Shown: one piece after another, positions 26,116 through 36,194 of the stretch
Layout: each line of letters opens with the position of its first letter
Numbering within the stretch: the first letter of the stretch is position 1
From: Ewingella americana
GTDB taxonomy: Bacteria; Pseudomonadota; Gammaproteobacteria; Enterobacterales; Enterobacteriaceae
DNA: 64,000 nucleotides
Assembly (NCBI RefSeq): GCF_006438725.1
Contig: NZ_RCZD01000001.1
Span: 248,001 to 312,000, forward strand
Reading direction: 5' to 3'
Made by a program: the position numbers and the translations under genes
The notes under the pieces: model-generated
What the model was told of the DNA's origin: nothing
The model's input: the letters and a program-made list of their open reading frames with translations, nothing else
The model's database searches: none

Positions 26116-28893
26116 TTACCGCATAGCGTGTTTAGCGGCATTACGTCCCGCCAGAATACCGAAGATGATGATATCTGCAACGGCATTACCGCCAATACGG
26201 TTAGCCCCATGAAGACCACCGGCCACTTCACCTGCCGCATACGCACCGTGGATCACCTGTTCCTGAAGGTCCAGCACACAGGTGTCGGTGTTGATCATCA
26301 CGCCACCCATCGTGTGATGCACGCCCGGTGCGATACGGATAGCGTAGAACGGCCCTTCATGAATCGGCTGACGCAGCGCCGTTTTGCGGCCAAATTCGCT
26401 GTCGTCCTGCTTTTCGACGGCGACGTTATAGCTTTCCAACGTGGCCAGGAAGGCGTGGTGATCCATCTCCAATTTGGCAGCCAGTTCACGCGGTGAGTCA
26501 GCGCTGATGACAAAACCGCGGGCAATATATTCATCCGCCGCTTTGTTTTTCATGCGAATCTGTTCGTCAAAGATCACGTAGGCGAATTTCTCAGGCAAGC
26601 CAATAATGTTGGCCGACACTTTGTCACGGGTTTCCATCTCGTTGAAGAAACGCTTACCCGCCTGACTGACCAAAATCGCACCGCCGCCGCGAATGGCTTC
26701 GGAAATCAGATAAGAGGTGGTTTGTTCAACGGTGGGGTGGATCTGAATCTGGCCCATATCCACGGTACCGGCACCGATTTTTTGCAGCATCGCGATACCG
26801 CCGCCGGTGGCACCTTTATGGTTGGTGGTCACAAAACCATCCAGCTCAGGGCGGTATTTCACCACCATCTCACTGTTTGCGCTGAAACCGCCGGTGGCCA
26901 CAATCACGCTTTTGGCGTTGATGGTCAGGATTTCATTGTCATCATTAAGCAGTTCAACACCCTGCACTGCGCCATCCGCGTAACGGATTTCGGTCACAGA
27001 AGTGTCCAGCATCACGTCGATGTTGCGCTGGTTAAGATTCTTCACCAGACCGCTGATCAGGAAACCGCCCACCGCGCTACAGTCTGCCGGACGGTGTGTG
27101 CGGTCGATGCTCATGCCGCCGGTAATGGTGATGTCACTCAGTTCAATGTTGCGCTCTGCCAACCATTCGATCGCCTGCGGGGCGTGCTCCACAAACTCTT
27201 TCAGCAGTGCGGTATTGTTCTTGAACTGGCCGCCTTTTAGCGTTTCCTGATAGAACAACGCTTTGCTGTCGACGATGCCTTTGAGTTTCTGGAAGCGGGT
27301 TTCTGCGGCGTTCATGCCGACAGACGCCTTGATGGTATTACCGCCAATGGTGGACATTTTTTCCACGATCAACACTTTTGCCCCTTCGTCACAGGCCTGA
27401 ATCGCCGCCGCCAGACCGGCACCGCCGCTGCCAACCACCACCACGTCGTAGCTTTGTGGCTCAGTCAGGCTGCCGCCCTCTTCCAACAACTGCGCTTTAC
27501 AGGATTTAGCCATCGCTTTGGAGACGGCTTTTTTCACCGCTTCGCTCTGCTCGGTTGCACCGGTCACGGCATCGACGTGCGGGCTGTTGGCGTCCAGAAT
27601 ACGCGAACGGATGATGTCAAAGCTGGTGGTGAATTCGACATCAATATCATCACCGGTTTGCAGCGTAATATCGGCAATGCGGTCGGTTTCCAGACTGACG
27701 CTGATCGCCAATTCATTGGTTACATTCTGTACTTTTTCCTGGAATACACCGGCTTTGAATTTCTTCGAGGTCATGCTGATGTCACGGATCATTGCATCCA
27801 CCAGCGAGAAGCGCCACAGCGGCTCAGGAATGGTCAGCGCTTCGCGGTGGGTGCTGTCGATGAACAGTTCGAGGTTCTGATCGCGGGCAATACGGTCGGT
27901 CCAGTCGGGATAGGCGATGCAGGCTTTACCGATGGCAAGCATGTCGTAGCCGTGTTCCAGCGCCAGTTCGGCATCGGCTTTATTCACGATACCGCCCACC
28001 CCCATCACCGGGATTTTCGCCAGGGTGTCTGAACGCATCGCGACGTACTTGTCGATAAGCGGTGTCGGGTCCGTGGTATCGATAATAGACGGACGCAGTG
28101 AATACCCCAGAGAGAAATGCAGGTAATCCAGACCGCGCGCCGCCAGCTGTTCCAGCAAGTACAGGGTATCGGCAAAACGGATGCCCGGCACTTCAAGCTC
28201 TTCCGGCGAGAAACGGTAACCAATAATGAACGAGGAGTCGGCGTATTTTTGCGCCATGCGGTGTGTGATGTCGAGAATGGCCAGCGGGAAACGGGCGCGG
28301 TTTTCGCGGCTACCGCCCCATTTGTCGTCACGCTGGTTGGAGTTGGGGGAGAAGAACTGCTGAATCAAATAGGTATTAGCCCCGTGGATTTCCACGCCGT
28401 CAAACCCGGCTTCAATAGCACGACGCACACCTTCACCAAACTTGGTGATCATGTCTTCCACTTCTTCTGCCGTCAGCGCCACAGGGGTCGCTGCGCCATC
28501 ACGCGGCGCGGCCAGCGCACTCGGTGCAACCGGTGTCTGGCCACCAATCAACTTAGGTTCACTCATACGGCCGCCATGGTAAATCTGCAGCACGGCCTTA
28601 GACCCCTGGGATTTTACAGCCCTGGCGATTTTCGCCAGGCCATCAATTTTACCGTCGTTATCAATGCCAATGGCTCCGGGGAACGCCAGGCCTTTATCAT
28701 CAATAAAACAGCATTCAACGATGACCGTACCGATGCTGCCAGCACGCGCACGGTAATACTCCACCAGCTCACTGGTCACTGTGCCGTCGTAGAAACCGGT
28801 ACAGGTGGTCATCGGTGCCATCAGCACACGGTTTTTTAGCACAGTGCCATTTGGCAATGTGAAGGGGCTTAATAATTGTGGGTTCTGGCTCAT
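26116..28893 (-). CDS. Three-domain NADH:fumarate-reductase-type flavoprotein
   Basis: A 925-residue soluble flavoenzyme. Residues 1-345 are an old-yellow-enzyme-like NADH-oxidising domain (YHGGR at 105-109, HGANTYLIQQFFSP at 170-183). Residues about 370-460 are an FMN-binding domain with flavinylation motif DAVTGAT at 441-447, so FMN is predicted on Thr447. Residues 482-925 are a fumarate-reductase domain with FAD motif VGSGGAGLAAA (487-497) and the active-site set His719 (IHPT), Arg756 (TRDK, the proton donor), His860 (HHTMGG) and Arg899 (GANRIGG). This order matches the cytoplasmic NADH-dependent fumarate reductase of Klebsiella; acrylate or urocanate reductases are relatives. No signal peptide or heme motif is present. 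The ATG at 28893 has GGAG upstream. Confidence 0.9.
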   Translation of the reverse strand: MSQNPQLLSPFTLPNGTVLKNRVLMAPMTTCTGFYDGTVTSELVEYYRARAGSIGTVIVECCFIDDKGLAFPGAIGIDNDGKIDGLAKIARAVKSQGSKAVLQIYHGGRMSEPKLIGGQTPVAPSALAAPRDGAATPVALTAEEVEDMITKFGEGVRRAIEAGFDGVEIHGANTYLIQQFFSPNSNQRDDKWGGSRENRARFPLAILDITHRMAQKYADSSFIIGYRFSPEELEVPGIRFADTLYLLEQLAARGLDYLHFSLGYSLRPSIIDTTDPTPLIDKYVAMRSDTLAKIPVMGVGGIVNKADAELALEHGYDMLAIGKACIAYPDWTDRIARDQNLELFIDSTHREALTIPEPLWRFSLVDAMIRDISMTSKKFKAGVFQEKVQNVTNELAISVSLETDRIADITLQTGDDIDVEFTTSFDIIRSRILDANSPHVDAVTGATEQSEAVKKAVSKAMAKSCKAQLLEEGGSLTEPQSYDVVVVGSGGAGLAAAIQACDEGAKVLIVEKMSTIGGNTIKASVGMNAAETRFQKLKGIVDSKALFYQETLKGGQFKNNTALLKEFVEHAPQAIEWLAERNIELSDITITGGMSIDRTHRPADCSAVGGFLISGLVKNLNQRNIDVMLDTSVTEIRYADGAVQGVELLNDDNEILTINAKSVIVATGGFSANSEMVVKYRPELDGFVTTNHKGATGGGIAMLQKIGAGTVDMGQIQIHPTVEQTTSYLISEAIRGGGAILVSQAGKRFFNEMETRDKVSANIIGLPEKFAYVIFDEQIRMKNKAADEYIARGFVISADSPRELAAKLEMDHHAFLATLESYNVAVEKQDDSEFGRKTALRQPIHEGPFYAIRIAPGVHHTMGGVMINTDTCVLDLQEQVIHGAYAAGEVAGGLHGANRIGGNAVADIIIFGILAGRNAAKHAMR

Positions 28894-29592
28894 AATAATA
28901 ACTCCAAATTTCAAAATGTTTAATAATCTATGAATTCTTTATCGGATTAATTTTATACATTTTATTTTCGCCCGATCTCATGGTGGTAATATAACGATAT
29001 CTTTAGTTTCAAAAGGTCTAACGTTAGTTAATTAACTATTTATTCATTAATAGAGAACCTGTTTTATTAAATTAATGTTAACCATGTTATTAAATGATCA
29101 CATTAATTTAAATTACGGGCTTTTTATCCTTTATATGAGGGAGGAAATATTACAATTGCGCGTGCAGTAAGGCGCGAAGCCCTGCGGCATAAAGGGAGAT
29201 TTGTGGCAACATGAGGAGGTTAACGACCTCCTTTTCTGGCGAGATCTTCTACCTCTTCTTTCACCGGGTTTAGTTTTTAAAATACCCCCAAATACAGTCA
29301 ATAATAAACAGTCAAAAAATAGCGCCAGCGGGCACCTCACCCTCCTTTTTAAAAATTAAAGCAGCCCCGTATTTTGTTGATCGAGATCAACAGCAATAAA
29401 TATGAAAAACGCATTATATAAACATTTACCCCCTCCTTAAGGGGAATGTAAGTAACCCAACATAAATAACAATAATGGAGCAGTTCAAATGCCACCATTA
29501 AATAACTAAAAAAGCTTAAGTAACTAAAGAAAGCACAAACATCTTACCTATGCGCCATTAAAAGAATTCTCAACTACTCGTAGACAAATAAA
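28894..29592. promoter_or_regulatory. Divergent control region of the C4-dicarboxylate module
   Basis: About 700 non-coding bases between the flavoprotein gene and the transporter gene. Around 29000-29115 it is dense in TTAATTAA and TTATTAAAT-type AT motifs of the kind bound by DcuR/DpiA regulators. It contains a perfect FNR box at 29377 and a small hairpin CCCCT-N5-AGGGG at 29430-29444 in the transporter's leader. No gene is supported; a short ATG frame at 29475 is discussed among the rejected items. Confidence 0.5.
29377..29390 (+). promoter_or_regulatory. Perfect FNR box upstream of the DASS transporter
   Basis: TTGATCGAGATCAA matches the FNR consensus TTGAT-N4-ATCAA at every specified base. 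A -10-like CATTAT lies at 29412-29417, so the box would be centred close to -41 of the start point, the class II activator position. This predicts anaerobic induction of the transporter and possibly the fumarase. Confidence 0.8.
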
Positions 29593-31104
29593 ATGACAGA
29601 TATCTCAAATACTACTGTTACACCACCGGTGAACAAAGCGGCAGGCGGTAAAAAACACCGCATGCTCTTCATGTTCTTGCCCGTGCTGGTTGCCGTGTTG
29701 TTGCTACTCACCCCTGTACCCAACGGGCTACAGCCTTATGCATGGCATTTTTTCGCCATCTTTATGGGTGTCATCGTTGGCCTGATCTTCGAACCTTTGC
29801 CCGGTGCCGTTATCGGCCTGACGGGGGTCGTGATCATCGCGTTGTTCGGACAATGGGTGCTGTTCAGCCCGGCTGAACTGGCCGACCCTAAGTTCAAAAT
29901 GGCGGCACAGTCCTTTAAATGGGCGGTAAGCGGGTTTGGTAACTCAACGGTGTGGCTGATCTTCGGCGCATTTATGTTTGCCGCAGGCTACGATAAAACC
30001 CAGTTTGGCCGCCGCCTGGCGCTGATTCTGGTGAAATATCTTGGCCGCCGTAGCCTGACACTGGGCTATGCCATCGCGTTTGCCGATCTGCTGCTGGCAC
30101 CGTTCACCCCGTCCAATACCGCACGCAGCGGGGGCACGATTTACCCGATCATTGCCAATCTGCCGCCGTTGTACGGCTCCAAACCCAATGACCCAAGCGC
30201 GCGCAAAATTGGCTCCTACCTGATGTGGGTCGCCATCAGTGCGGCCTGTATCACCAGCTCGATGTTCCTGTCTGCGCTGGCCCCTAACCTGCTGGCACTG
30301 GCGCTGGTGAAAAGCATCGTCGGTATCGATATCTCGTGGGGAACCTGGTTTATCGCCTTCCTGCCATTGGGTGTGCTGCTGCTGCTGGCGATGCCATTAC
30401 TGGCGTACTGGCTCTATCCGCCTGAAGTCAAAATTAACGACGAAGTACCACGCTGGGCCAGCCGTGAGCTGGAAAAACTGGGCAAATTATCGCGTAATGA
30501 AATCCTGTTGATGCTGTTCGTTTGTAGTGCATTAGCCATGTGGATTTTCGCTGCCAACTTCATCGAACCGGCACTGGCTGCGTTACTGGTCGTTACCCTG
30601 ATGTTGTGGACTGGCGTATTGAACTGGAACGATATCACCAGCAATAAACCGGCCTGGAATACCTTTGTGTGGTTCGCCACGCTCGTCGCACTGGCTGATG
30701 GCTTGTCCCGCACCGGCTTCATTGGCTGGCTGGGCCAGGCCGGCGGTTCGCTCATGGTCGGTATCTCTCCGGGCGTAGCGACTATCGTGCTGCTGGTGGC
30801 GTTCTACCTGTTGCACTACCTGTTTGCCAGTACCACCGCACACACCACCGCATTGTTACCGGCTATGTTGACCATCGGTGCGACAATTCCGGGTATGAAT
30901 ATGCAAGTGTTCTGTCTGCTGATGGTGACATCACTGGGGATTATGGGGATCATCACCCCTTACGGTACCGGCCCAAGCCCGATTTACTACGGCAGTGGCT
31001 ACCTGCCAACTGCTGATTACTGGCGTCTCGGCACCATCTTTGGCGCGATATTCCTGGTAGCATTGCTGGTGATTGGCTACCCGTGGATGATGATGATGTT
31101 CTGA
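29593..31104 (+). CDS. DASS-family dicarboxylate/tricarboxylate transporter
   Basis: A 503-residue inner-membrane carrier of the divalent-anion:sodium symporter family (CitT/TtdT branch), with about 12-14 hydrophobic segments. The two pseudo-symmetric substrate motifs are present: PSNTARSGG (about residues 175-183) and FASTTAHTTALLP (about 413-425), where the SNT and STT triplets hold carboxylates. E. coli relatives exchange citrate or tartrate for succinate under anaerobic conditions. Next to fumarate reductase and fumarase, an external malate, fumarate or citrate for internal succinate exchange is most likely. It follows a perfect FNR box and a 200-base leader. Confidence 0.9.
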   Translation: MTDISNTTVTPPVNKAAGGKKHRMLFMFLPVLVAVLLLLTPVPNGLQPYAWHFFAIFMGVIVGLIFEPLPGAVIGLTGVVIIALFGQWVLFSPAELADPKFKMAAQSFKWAVSGFGNSTVWLIFGAFMFAAGYDKTQFGRRLALILVKYLGRRSLTLGYAIAFADLLLAPFTPSNTARSGGTIYPIIANLPPLYGSKPNDPSARKIGSYLMWVAISAACITSSMFLSALAPNLLALALVKSIVGIDISWGTWFIAFLPLGVLLLLAMPLLAYWLYPPEVKINDEVPRWASRELEKLGKLSRNEILLMLFVCSALAMWIFAANFIEPALAALLVVTLMLWTGVLNWNDITSNKPAWNTFVWFATLVALADGLSRTGFIGWLGQAGGSLMVGISPGVATIVLLVAFYLLHYLFASTTAHTTALLPAMLTIGATIPGMNMQVFCLLMVTSLGIMGIITPYGTGPSPIYYGSGYLPTADYWRLGTIFGAIFLVALLVIGYPWMMMMF

Positions 31105-31170
31105 TCGACGGGTTAATTCATACTTATAGGCATTAACAGAACATTTACTGAAATAAAACATCTATATCCC

Positions 31171-31199
31171 GTTGCCAGTCAGAGCCTTTGGCTGGCAAC
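31171..31199 (+). terminator. Hairpin after the DASS transporter gene
   Basis: Arms GTTGCCAG (31171-31178) and CTGGCAAC (31192-31199) with a 13-base loop, in the 193-base gap before the fumarase gene. No U-tract follows, so it may be a weak terminator or an mRNA-stabilising structure within a transporter-fumarase operon. Confidence 0.35.
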
Positions 31200-31297
31200 A
31201 TATGGAACGAATAAAAACGTCGCCCTGATTTTCCCGTGATTTACTCCAAAAATCGGCCTTACCTAATGGCGGCAATAACGGATTAAGTGAGAAAACA

Positions 31298-32944
31298 ATG
31301 TCGAATAAATCCTTCTATTATCAAAATCCCTTCCCCGTTTCCAAAGAAGATACCGAGTACTACCTGCTGACCAAAGAGCACGTTTCTGTCAGCAAGTTTG
31401 AAGGCGAGGACATATTAAAAGTCGCGCCTGAAGCTCTCACCTTGCTGGCACAACAGGCCTTTCATGATGCGTCATTTATGCTGCGCCCTGCCCATCAGCA
31501 ACAGGTTGCTTCCATTCTTCATGATCCTGAATCCAGCGAAAACGACAAATACGTTGCGCTGCAATTTCTGAGAAACTCCGAAATCGCCGCAAAAGGCGTG
31601 CTGCCGACCTGTCAGGACACCGGCACTGCGATCATCATGGGAAAAAAAGGCCAGCGCGTCTGGACCGGCGGTGGCGATGAAGCCAGCTTGTCAAAAGGCG
31701 TCTACAACACCTTTATCGAAGACAACCTGCGCTATTCGCAAAACGCAGCGCTGGATATGTACAAAGAAGTGAATACTGGCACCAACCTGCCAGCGCAAAT
31801 CGACCTCTACAGCGTGGATGGCGACGAGTACAAATTCCTGTGTATTGCCAAAGGTGGCGGTTCAGCGAACAAAACCTATCTGTATCAGGAAACCAAAGCG
31901 TTGATCACGCCAGCGAAGCTGAAAGATTACCTGGTTGAGAAAATGCGCACGTTGGGTACTGCGGCCTGCCCGCCATACCATATCGCGTTTGTGATCGGTG
32001 GCACCTCCGCTGAAGCAACGCTGAAAACCGTGAAACTCGCCTCCACACATTACTACGATGGTCTGCCAACCGAAGGCAACGAGCACGGACAGGCATTCCG
32101 CGATGTGAATCTGGAACAAGAGCTGCTGGTCGAAGCGAATAATCTGGGTCTGGGCGCACAGTTCGGGGGCAAATACTTCGCCCACGACATCCGCGTCGTT
32201 CGTCTGCCGCGTCACGGCGCTTCCTGCCCGGTCGGCATGGGCGTTTCCTGCTCCGCAGACCGTAACATCAAAGCCAAAATCAACCGCGACGGCATCTGGA
32301 TCGAAAAACTGGAAGACAATCCTGGCCAGTACATCCCTGACTCCCTGCGTCAGCAAGGTGAAGCCGGCGTTGTACAGGTGGATTTGAACCGTCCGATGAC
32401 CGAAATTCTCGCCCAGCTCTCCGAGTATCCGGTGTCTACCCGCCTTTCCCTGAGCGGTACCATCATCGTTGGGCGAGATATTGCTCACGCTAAGCTGAAA
32501 GAGCGTCTCGACAATGGCGAAGGGTTGCCGCAGTACATCAAAGATCATCCGATCTACTACGCAGGCCCGGCGAAAACGCCTGAAGGTTATGCCTCCGGTT
32601 CCCTCGGTCCGACAACCGCTGGCCGCATGGATTCCTATGTTGACCTGCTGCAATCCAACGGCGGCAGTATGATCATGCTGGCAAAAGGCAACCGCAGCAA
32701 ACAGGTGACGGATGCGTGTCATAAACACGGCGGCTTCTATCTGGGCAGCATTGGTGGCCCGGCAGCCGTTCTGGCACAGAACAGCATCAAGAGTCTGGAA
32801 TGCGTGGAATACCCTGAGTTAGGGATGGAAGCTATCTGGAAAATTGAAGTGGAAAACTTCCCAGCTTTCATACTGGTTGATGATAAAGGCAACGATTTCT
32901 TCGAGCAGATTCAGCGCAACCAGTGCGCAAAGTGTGTGAAGTAA
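31298..32944 (+). CDS. fumA: Class I iron-sulfur fumarate hydratase
   Basis: A 548-residue fumarase of the oxygen-sensitive 4Fe-4S class, the same length as E. coli FumA and FumB. The cluster cysteines are visible in [10 protein letters not shown] (about residue 106), TAACPPYH (about 225) and GASCPVGMG (about 319). The C-terminal domain contains [11 protein letters not shown] and [11 protein letters not shown]. It interconverts malate and fumarate in the cytoplasm. Its position next to fumarate reductase and malic enzyme suggests a FumB-like anaerobic role, dehydrating malate to supply fumarate. The symbol is given for the family; FumA and FumB cannot be told apart here. A strong terminator follows. 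Confidence 0.92.
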   Translation: MSNKSFYYQNPFPVSKEDTEYYLLTKEHVSVSKFEGEDILKVAPEALTLLAQQAFHDASFMLRPAHQQQVASILHDPESSENDKYVALQFLRNSEIAAKGVLPTCQDTGTAIIMGKKGQRVWTGGGDEASLSKGVYNTFIEDNLRYSQNAALDMYKEVNTGTNLPAQIDLYSVDGDEYKFLCIAKGGGSANKTYLYQETKALITPAKLKDYLVEKMRTLGTAACPPYHIAFVIGGTSAEATLKTVKLASTHYYDGLPTEGNEHGQAFRDVNLEQELLVEANNLGLGAQFGGKYFAHDIRVVRLPRHGASCPVGMGVSCSADRNIKAKINRDGIWIEKLEDNPGQYIPDSLRQQGEAGVVQVDLNRPMTEILAQLSEYPVSTRLSLSGTIIVGRDIAHAKLKERLDNGEGLPQYIKDHPIYYAGPAKTPEGYASGSLGPTTAGRMDSYVDLLQSNGGSMIMLAKGNRSKQVTDACHKHGGFYLGSIGGPAAVLAQNSIKSLECVEYPELGMEAIWKIEVENFPAFILVDDKGNDFFEQIQRNQCAKCVK

Positions 32945-32978
32945 ATACCAGGGTGACGAATGTCACTGTCTGAAAACC

Positions 32979-33010
32979 AAAGGCTTGCCCGACAACGGCA
33001 AGCCTTTTTT
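32979..33010 (+). terminator. Rho-independent terminator after the fumarase gene
   Basis: Arms AAAGGCTTGCC (32979-32989) and GGCAAGCCTTT (32997-33007) with a 7-base loop and a T-run to 33010. It separates the fumarase gene from the convergent AEC carrier gene. Confidence 0.92.
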
Positions 33011-33032
33011 CATTGAGGAACGCTGAGCAACA

Positions 33033-33977
33033 CTACGACATCATGTAAATCATCACCCCTTCCGTCACAATGCCGACGGCGGTGCCTATCAGGATCGAAG
33101 AAGAAGCAGACTCTACATAGGTATCGCTGCGTACTGCGAACATCCCGGCTGCAATCGCCGATGGCGTAGCGCCAATGATCACCACCTGCTGCATCAGCGT
33201 GTGGCTAAGTCCGAATGCCATCCCCGCCGCCGCCATAATCGCAGGCTGGATCAAATTCTTCATGCCGATGTTGGTGAATGTATGAATATTCAGCGTCGGA
33301 CGTTCTCCGAAGAACAGCAGACCCAGTGCAAATAGTGAAATCCCTCCCGCCGTTTTACCCATCATTTCAACCGACGATGAGAGCAGCTCTGGAATTTTAA
33401 TACCCGCCAGACTCATCACCACACCGAGCACCGGGATCCAAACAATCGGGTTACGCGCTGCTTTGAACAGATTGGTCAGGATCATTTTGCCCAAACTTCC
33501 CTGCTCCGCCAGCTCACTGTTTTTATCCCCCATGCGGATCAGGACGATAGTCAGTGGGATCATCAGCACGCTGGTGACCAGATTACCAATAAGTACGCCC
33601 AGAAAGCCTTCCGGGCCAATGAGCACCGCCAGAACCGGCGCACCAAAGTACGCCATATCCGGGAATGCGCAGACCAGCGACTGGATGGCGCTGGTTTTGA
33701 TGTCGTGGCGAAACAGAAAGCGGGAAATGCACAATGTCAGGAGATAAGAGCCCATCAGCCCGATCACCAGTACCGCCATAAACGACAGATTCTGTATTTT
33801 CGAAGGGTCCGTATGCAATGCTCCGATGAAAAGATGTAGCGGCAGTGCAAAACGAATGACCACGGTGGCAAGCACCGTGGCGTCATCACGTTTCATATAA
33901 CCGAGTTTTCCACTCAGCCAGCCTAACAACATGACAAATACTAAAGGAAATAAAGAAGATAAGAGTAACGTTGGCAT
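33033..33977 (-). CDS. AEC-family carboxylate carrier (malate/malonate permease type)
   Basis: A 314-residue inner-membrane protein with about ten hydrophobic helices, of the auxin-efflux-carrier family that includes MdcF and MleP. Family features are the N-terminal LLGWLSGKLGY, ALPLHLF in helix 2-3, FPDMAYFGAPVL (about residues 106-117) and the C-terminal VIIGATPSAIAAGMFAVR. Bacterial members move malonate or malate, or exchange malate for lactate. It is divergent from the NAD-malic-enzyme gene, a pairing that fits malate uptake. A perfect CRP box lies about 80 bases upstream of its start. Confidence 0.87.
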   Translation of the reverse strand: MPTLLLSSLFPLVFVMLLGWLSGKLGYMKRDDATVLATVVIRFALPLHLFIGALHTDPSKIQNLSFMAVLVIGLMGSYLLTLCISRFLFRHDIKTSAIQSLVCAFPDMAYFGAPVLAVLIGPEGFLGVLIGNLVTSVLMIPLTIVLIRMGDKNSELAEQGSLGKMILTNLFKAARNPIVWIPVLGVVMSLAGIKIPELLSSSVEMMGKTAGGISLFALGLLFFGERPTLNIHTFTNIGMKNLIQPAIMAAAGMAFGLSHTLMQQVVIIGATPSAIAAGMFAVRSDTYVESASSSILIGTAVGIVTEGVMIYMMS

Positions 33978-34469
33978 AATATAACCTTTTTATTTTTATA
34001 GTTAACAGAAGAGATAAAGTGGCGAGTATTTATATTCTTTTAAATTTGGTACCATTGTGATAATCATCACATCCATTAATTGGGCAGTAATAACAATAAT
34101 TACTTAACCACAATGTACTTATCAATCAATGAGATGAGTAATAAATCAATTTATTCAAAATTAAATGAAATTTAATTTCTTATTTGGACACATTCTGAAA
34201 AAACCAACAGATTTATGGAGATATTCGTCACTAAGTAAGTATTAAAATACTTTTGTAATTTAAGTAAGCGGAACTCACCCGCTACGCGTGCTATAAAAAA
34301 TATCGATAAACATGTTTTTAAAAAATGTTTCAACCACTCAGGCTGCTATGTGCCACGGTTATATTTATCTATCTTGTTTACATTGATTATGGGGTTTTAC
34401 TGCGAGGGATCCTGAAGCATAGTCGCAACGCTTCGGGAAATAATTGAGTTAAGATTTATTAAGGCTTCA
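33978..34469. promoter_or_regulatory. Divergent region between the AEC carrier and malic-enzyme genes
   Basis: 492 AT-rich non-coding bases. The clear element is a CRP box at 34056-34071. The rest has several runs such as TTAAATGAAATTTAATTTC of the kind bound by DcuR-type regulators, but no definite site. No gene is supported. Confidence 0.45.
34056..34071. promoter_or_regulatory. Perfect CRP box
   Basis: TGTGATAATCATCACA matches both half-sites of the CRP consensus TGTGA-N6-TCACA. It lies 79 bases upstream of the AEC carrier start and about 400 bases from the malic-enzyme gene, so the carrier is the likelier target. It indicates cAMP-dependent catabolite control. Confidence 0.78.
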
Positions 34470-36158
34470 ATGATGTTAAAAAAACGCCCACTCTACACGC
34501 ATTACACAGGTTCACTCTTACTGGAAAATCCGCTGCTGAACAAAGGCTCAGCTTTCAGCCGCGAGGAACGCCTGGCACTCAATCTGAACGGTTTATTGCC
34601 CAATCAGGTTGAAACTATCAGCGAACAAACTGACCGAGCTTATTCCCAATTCTCAGATTTCAAACGTGATATTTCCAAACATATCTATTTGCGTAATATC
34701 CAGGACACGAACGAAACGCTGTTCTATAACCTGGTGAATTCGCATTTGGAAGAGATGTTGCCGATCATCTACACCCCGACCGTCGGGGAAGCGTGCGAAC
34801 ACTTTTCTGATATTTATCGCCGTGCGCGCGGCCTGTTTATTTCCTACCCGGACCGCGACCACATCGATGAAATGTTGCAAAACTTCTGCAAAAACGACAT
34901 CCGCGTCATTGTCGTTACCGATGGCGAACGTATTCTGGGGCTGGGCGATCAGGGCATCGGCGGCATGGGCATCCCGATTGGTAAACTCTCGCTCTACACC
35001 TCCTGCGGCGGAATTAATCCTGCCAACACGCTGCCTATTATGCTGGACGTCGGCACTAACAATGCCCAGCGTATTGATGATCCGCTGTATATGGGCTGGC
35101 GCCACCCGCGTATTACCGACGGTGAATACAATGACTTTATGGATCTGTTCATTCAGGCGGTGAAAACGCGCTGGCCGGATGTGCTGTTGCAGTTCGAAGA
35201 TTTTGCCCAGACCAACGCGATGCCCTTGCTGGAACGCTATCGCGACCAGTTGTGCTGCTTCAACGATGATGTTCAGGGTACCGCCGCCGTCACGCTCGGC
35301 TGCCTGATTGCCGCCAGCCATGCCGCGGGGACACAACTGCGCGATCAGCGCGTCACTTTCCTCGGGGCAGGTTCAGCCGGTTGTGGTATTGCTGAGAAGA
35401 TCATCGCGCAGATGGTTGCCGAAGGGGCGACGCAAGAGCAGGCACGCAGCCAGGTCTTTATGGTTGACCGTTTTGGATTATTGACCGATGACATGCCTAA
35501 TCTACTCGATTTCCAGCGCAAGCTGGTCACGAACAAAGAGAAGATCAGCCATTGGGCGGTCGATGCGCAAAACATCTCCCTGCATGATGTGGTGCGTCAC
35601 TCAAAACCGACCATTCTGATTGGTGTATCCGGGCAACCGGGGCTGTTCACCGAAGAGATCATCCGCGAGATGCATCATCACTGTCATCATCCAATCATCA
35701 TGCCGCTGTCTAACCCAACCTCCCGTGCGGAAGCCCGTCCGCAGGATGTGATTGCCTGGACAGAAGGCGCAGCGCTGATGGCAACCGGTAGCCCATTCGC
35801 ACCGGTTCATTATCAGGACCGCACGTATGTGATCCCGCAGTGTAACAATGCCTATATTTTCCCAGGTCTGGGACTGGGGATCCTGGCCTCAAATGCGCGC
35901 CGCGTGACCGATGGCATGTTGCTGGCCGCCAGTCAGGCGCTGGCCGGCCTCTCGCCGCTGGCGACGACCGGCCATGGTTCATTATTACCGGCTCTGGCCG
36001 ATATTCAGCAGGTGTCTAAAGTGATTGCGGCAGAAGTGGCCCGCGCAGCGCAGCGTGAAGGCGTGGCCCCGGTGATGTCAGAAGAGACGCTGCAAAGCCG
36101 GCTGCATACCGAGTTTTGGCAAGCTACCTATCTGCCTTACAAACGATCCTCGTTCTGA
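34470..36158 (+). CDS. maeA: NAD-dependent malic enzyme
   Basis: A 562-residue malic enzyme, nearly the length of E. coli MaeA (565). It catalyses oxidative decarboxylation of malate to pyruvate, giving NADH and CO2. Seen motifs are [16 protein letters not shown], the catalytic-site [19 protein letters not shown] in part (about residues 150-168), the metal-site FEDFAQTNA and [10 protein letters not shown], and the dinucleotide motif [13 protein letters not shown]. It is divergent from the AEC carrier. Two adjacent ATG codons (34470, 34473) could start it. With fumarase and fumarate reductase it would balance NADH during malate fermentation. Confidence 0.95.
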   Translation: MMLKKRPLYTHYTGSLLLENPLLNKGSAFSREERLALNLNGLLPNQVETISEQTDRAYSQFSDFKRDISKHIYLRNIQDTNETLFYNLVNSHLEEMLPIIYTPTVGEACEHFSDIYRRARGLFISYPDRDHIDEMLQNFCKNDIRVIVVTDGERILGLGDQGIGGMGIPIGKLSLYTSCGGINPANTLPIMLDVGTNNAQRIDDPLYMGWRHPRITDGEYNDFMDLFIQAVKTRWPDVLLQFEDFAQTNAMPLLERYRDQLCCFNDDVQGTAAVTLGCLIAASHAAGTQLRDQRVTFLGAGSAGCGIAEKIIAQMVAEGATQEQARSQVFMVDRFGLLTDDMPNLLDFQRKLVTNKEKISHWAVDAQNISLHDVVRHSKPTILIGVSGQPGLFTEEIIREMHHHCHHPIIMPLSNPTSRAEARPQDVIAWTEGAALMATGSPFAPVHYQDRTYVIPQCNNAYIFPGLGLGILASNARRVTDGMLLAASQALAGLSPLATTGHGSLLPALADIQQVSKVIAAEVARAAQREGVAPVMSEETLQSRLHTEFWQATYLPYKRSSF

Positions 36159-36168
36159 CCCTCCTCTC

Positions 36169-36194
36169 AGCCGGTACATCAGTACCGGCTTATT
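36169..36194 (+). terminator. Terminator after maeA
   Basis: Arms AGCCGGTAC (36169-36177) and GTACCGGCT (36182-36190) with loop ATCA, followed by TATTC. The U-tract is short but the stem is perfect. Confidence 0.75.

Noticed and set aside
29475-29501. Eight-codon ATG frame in the leader of the DASS transporter gene
   Set aside because: A possible leader peptide, but it has no distinctive codons or attenuator structure after it, and such short frames are common by chance.
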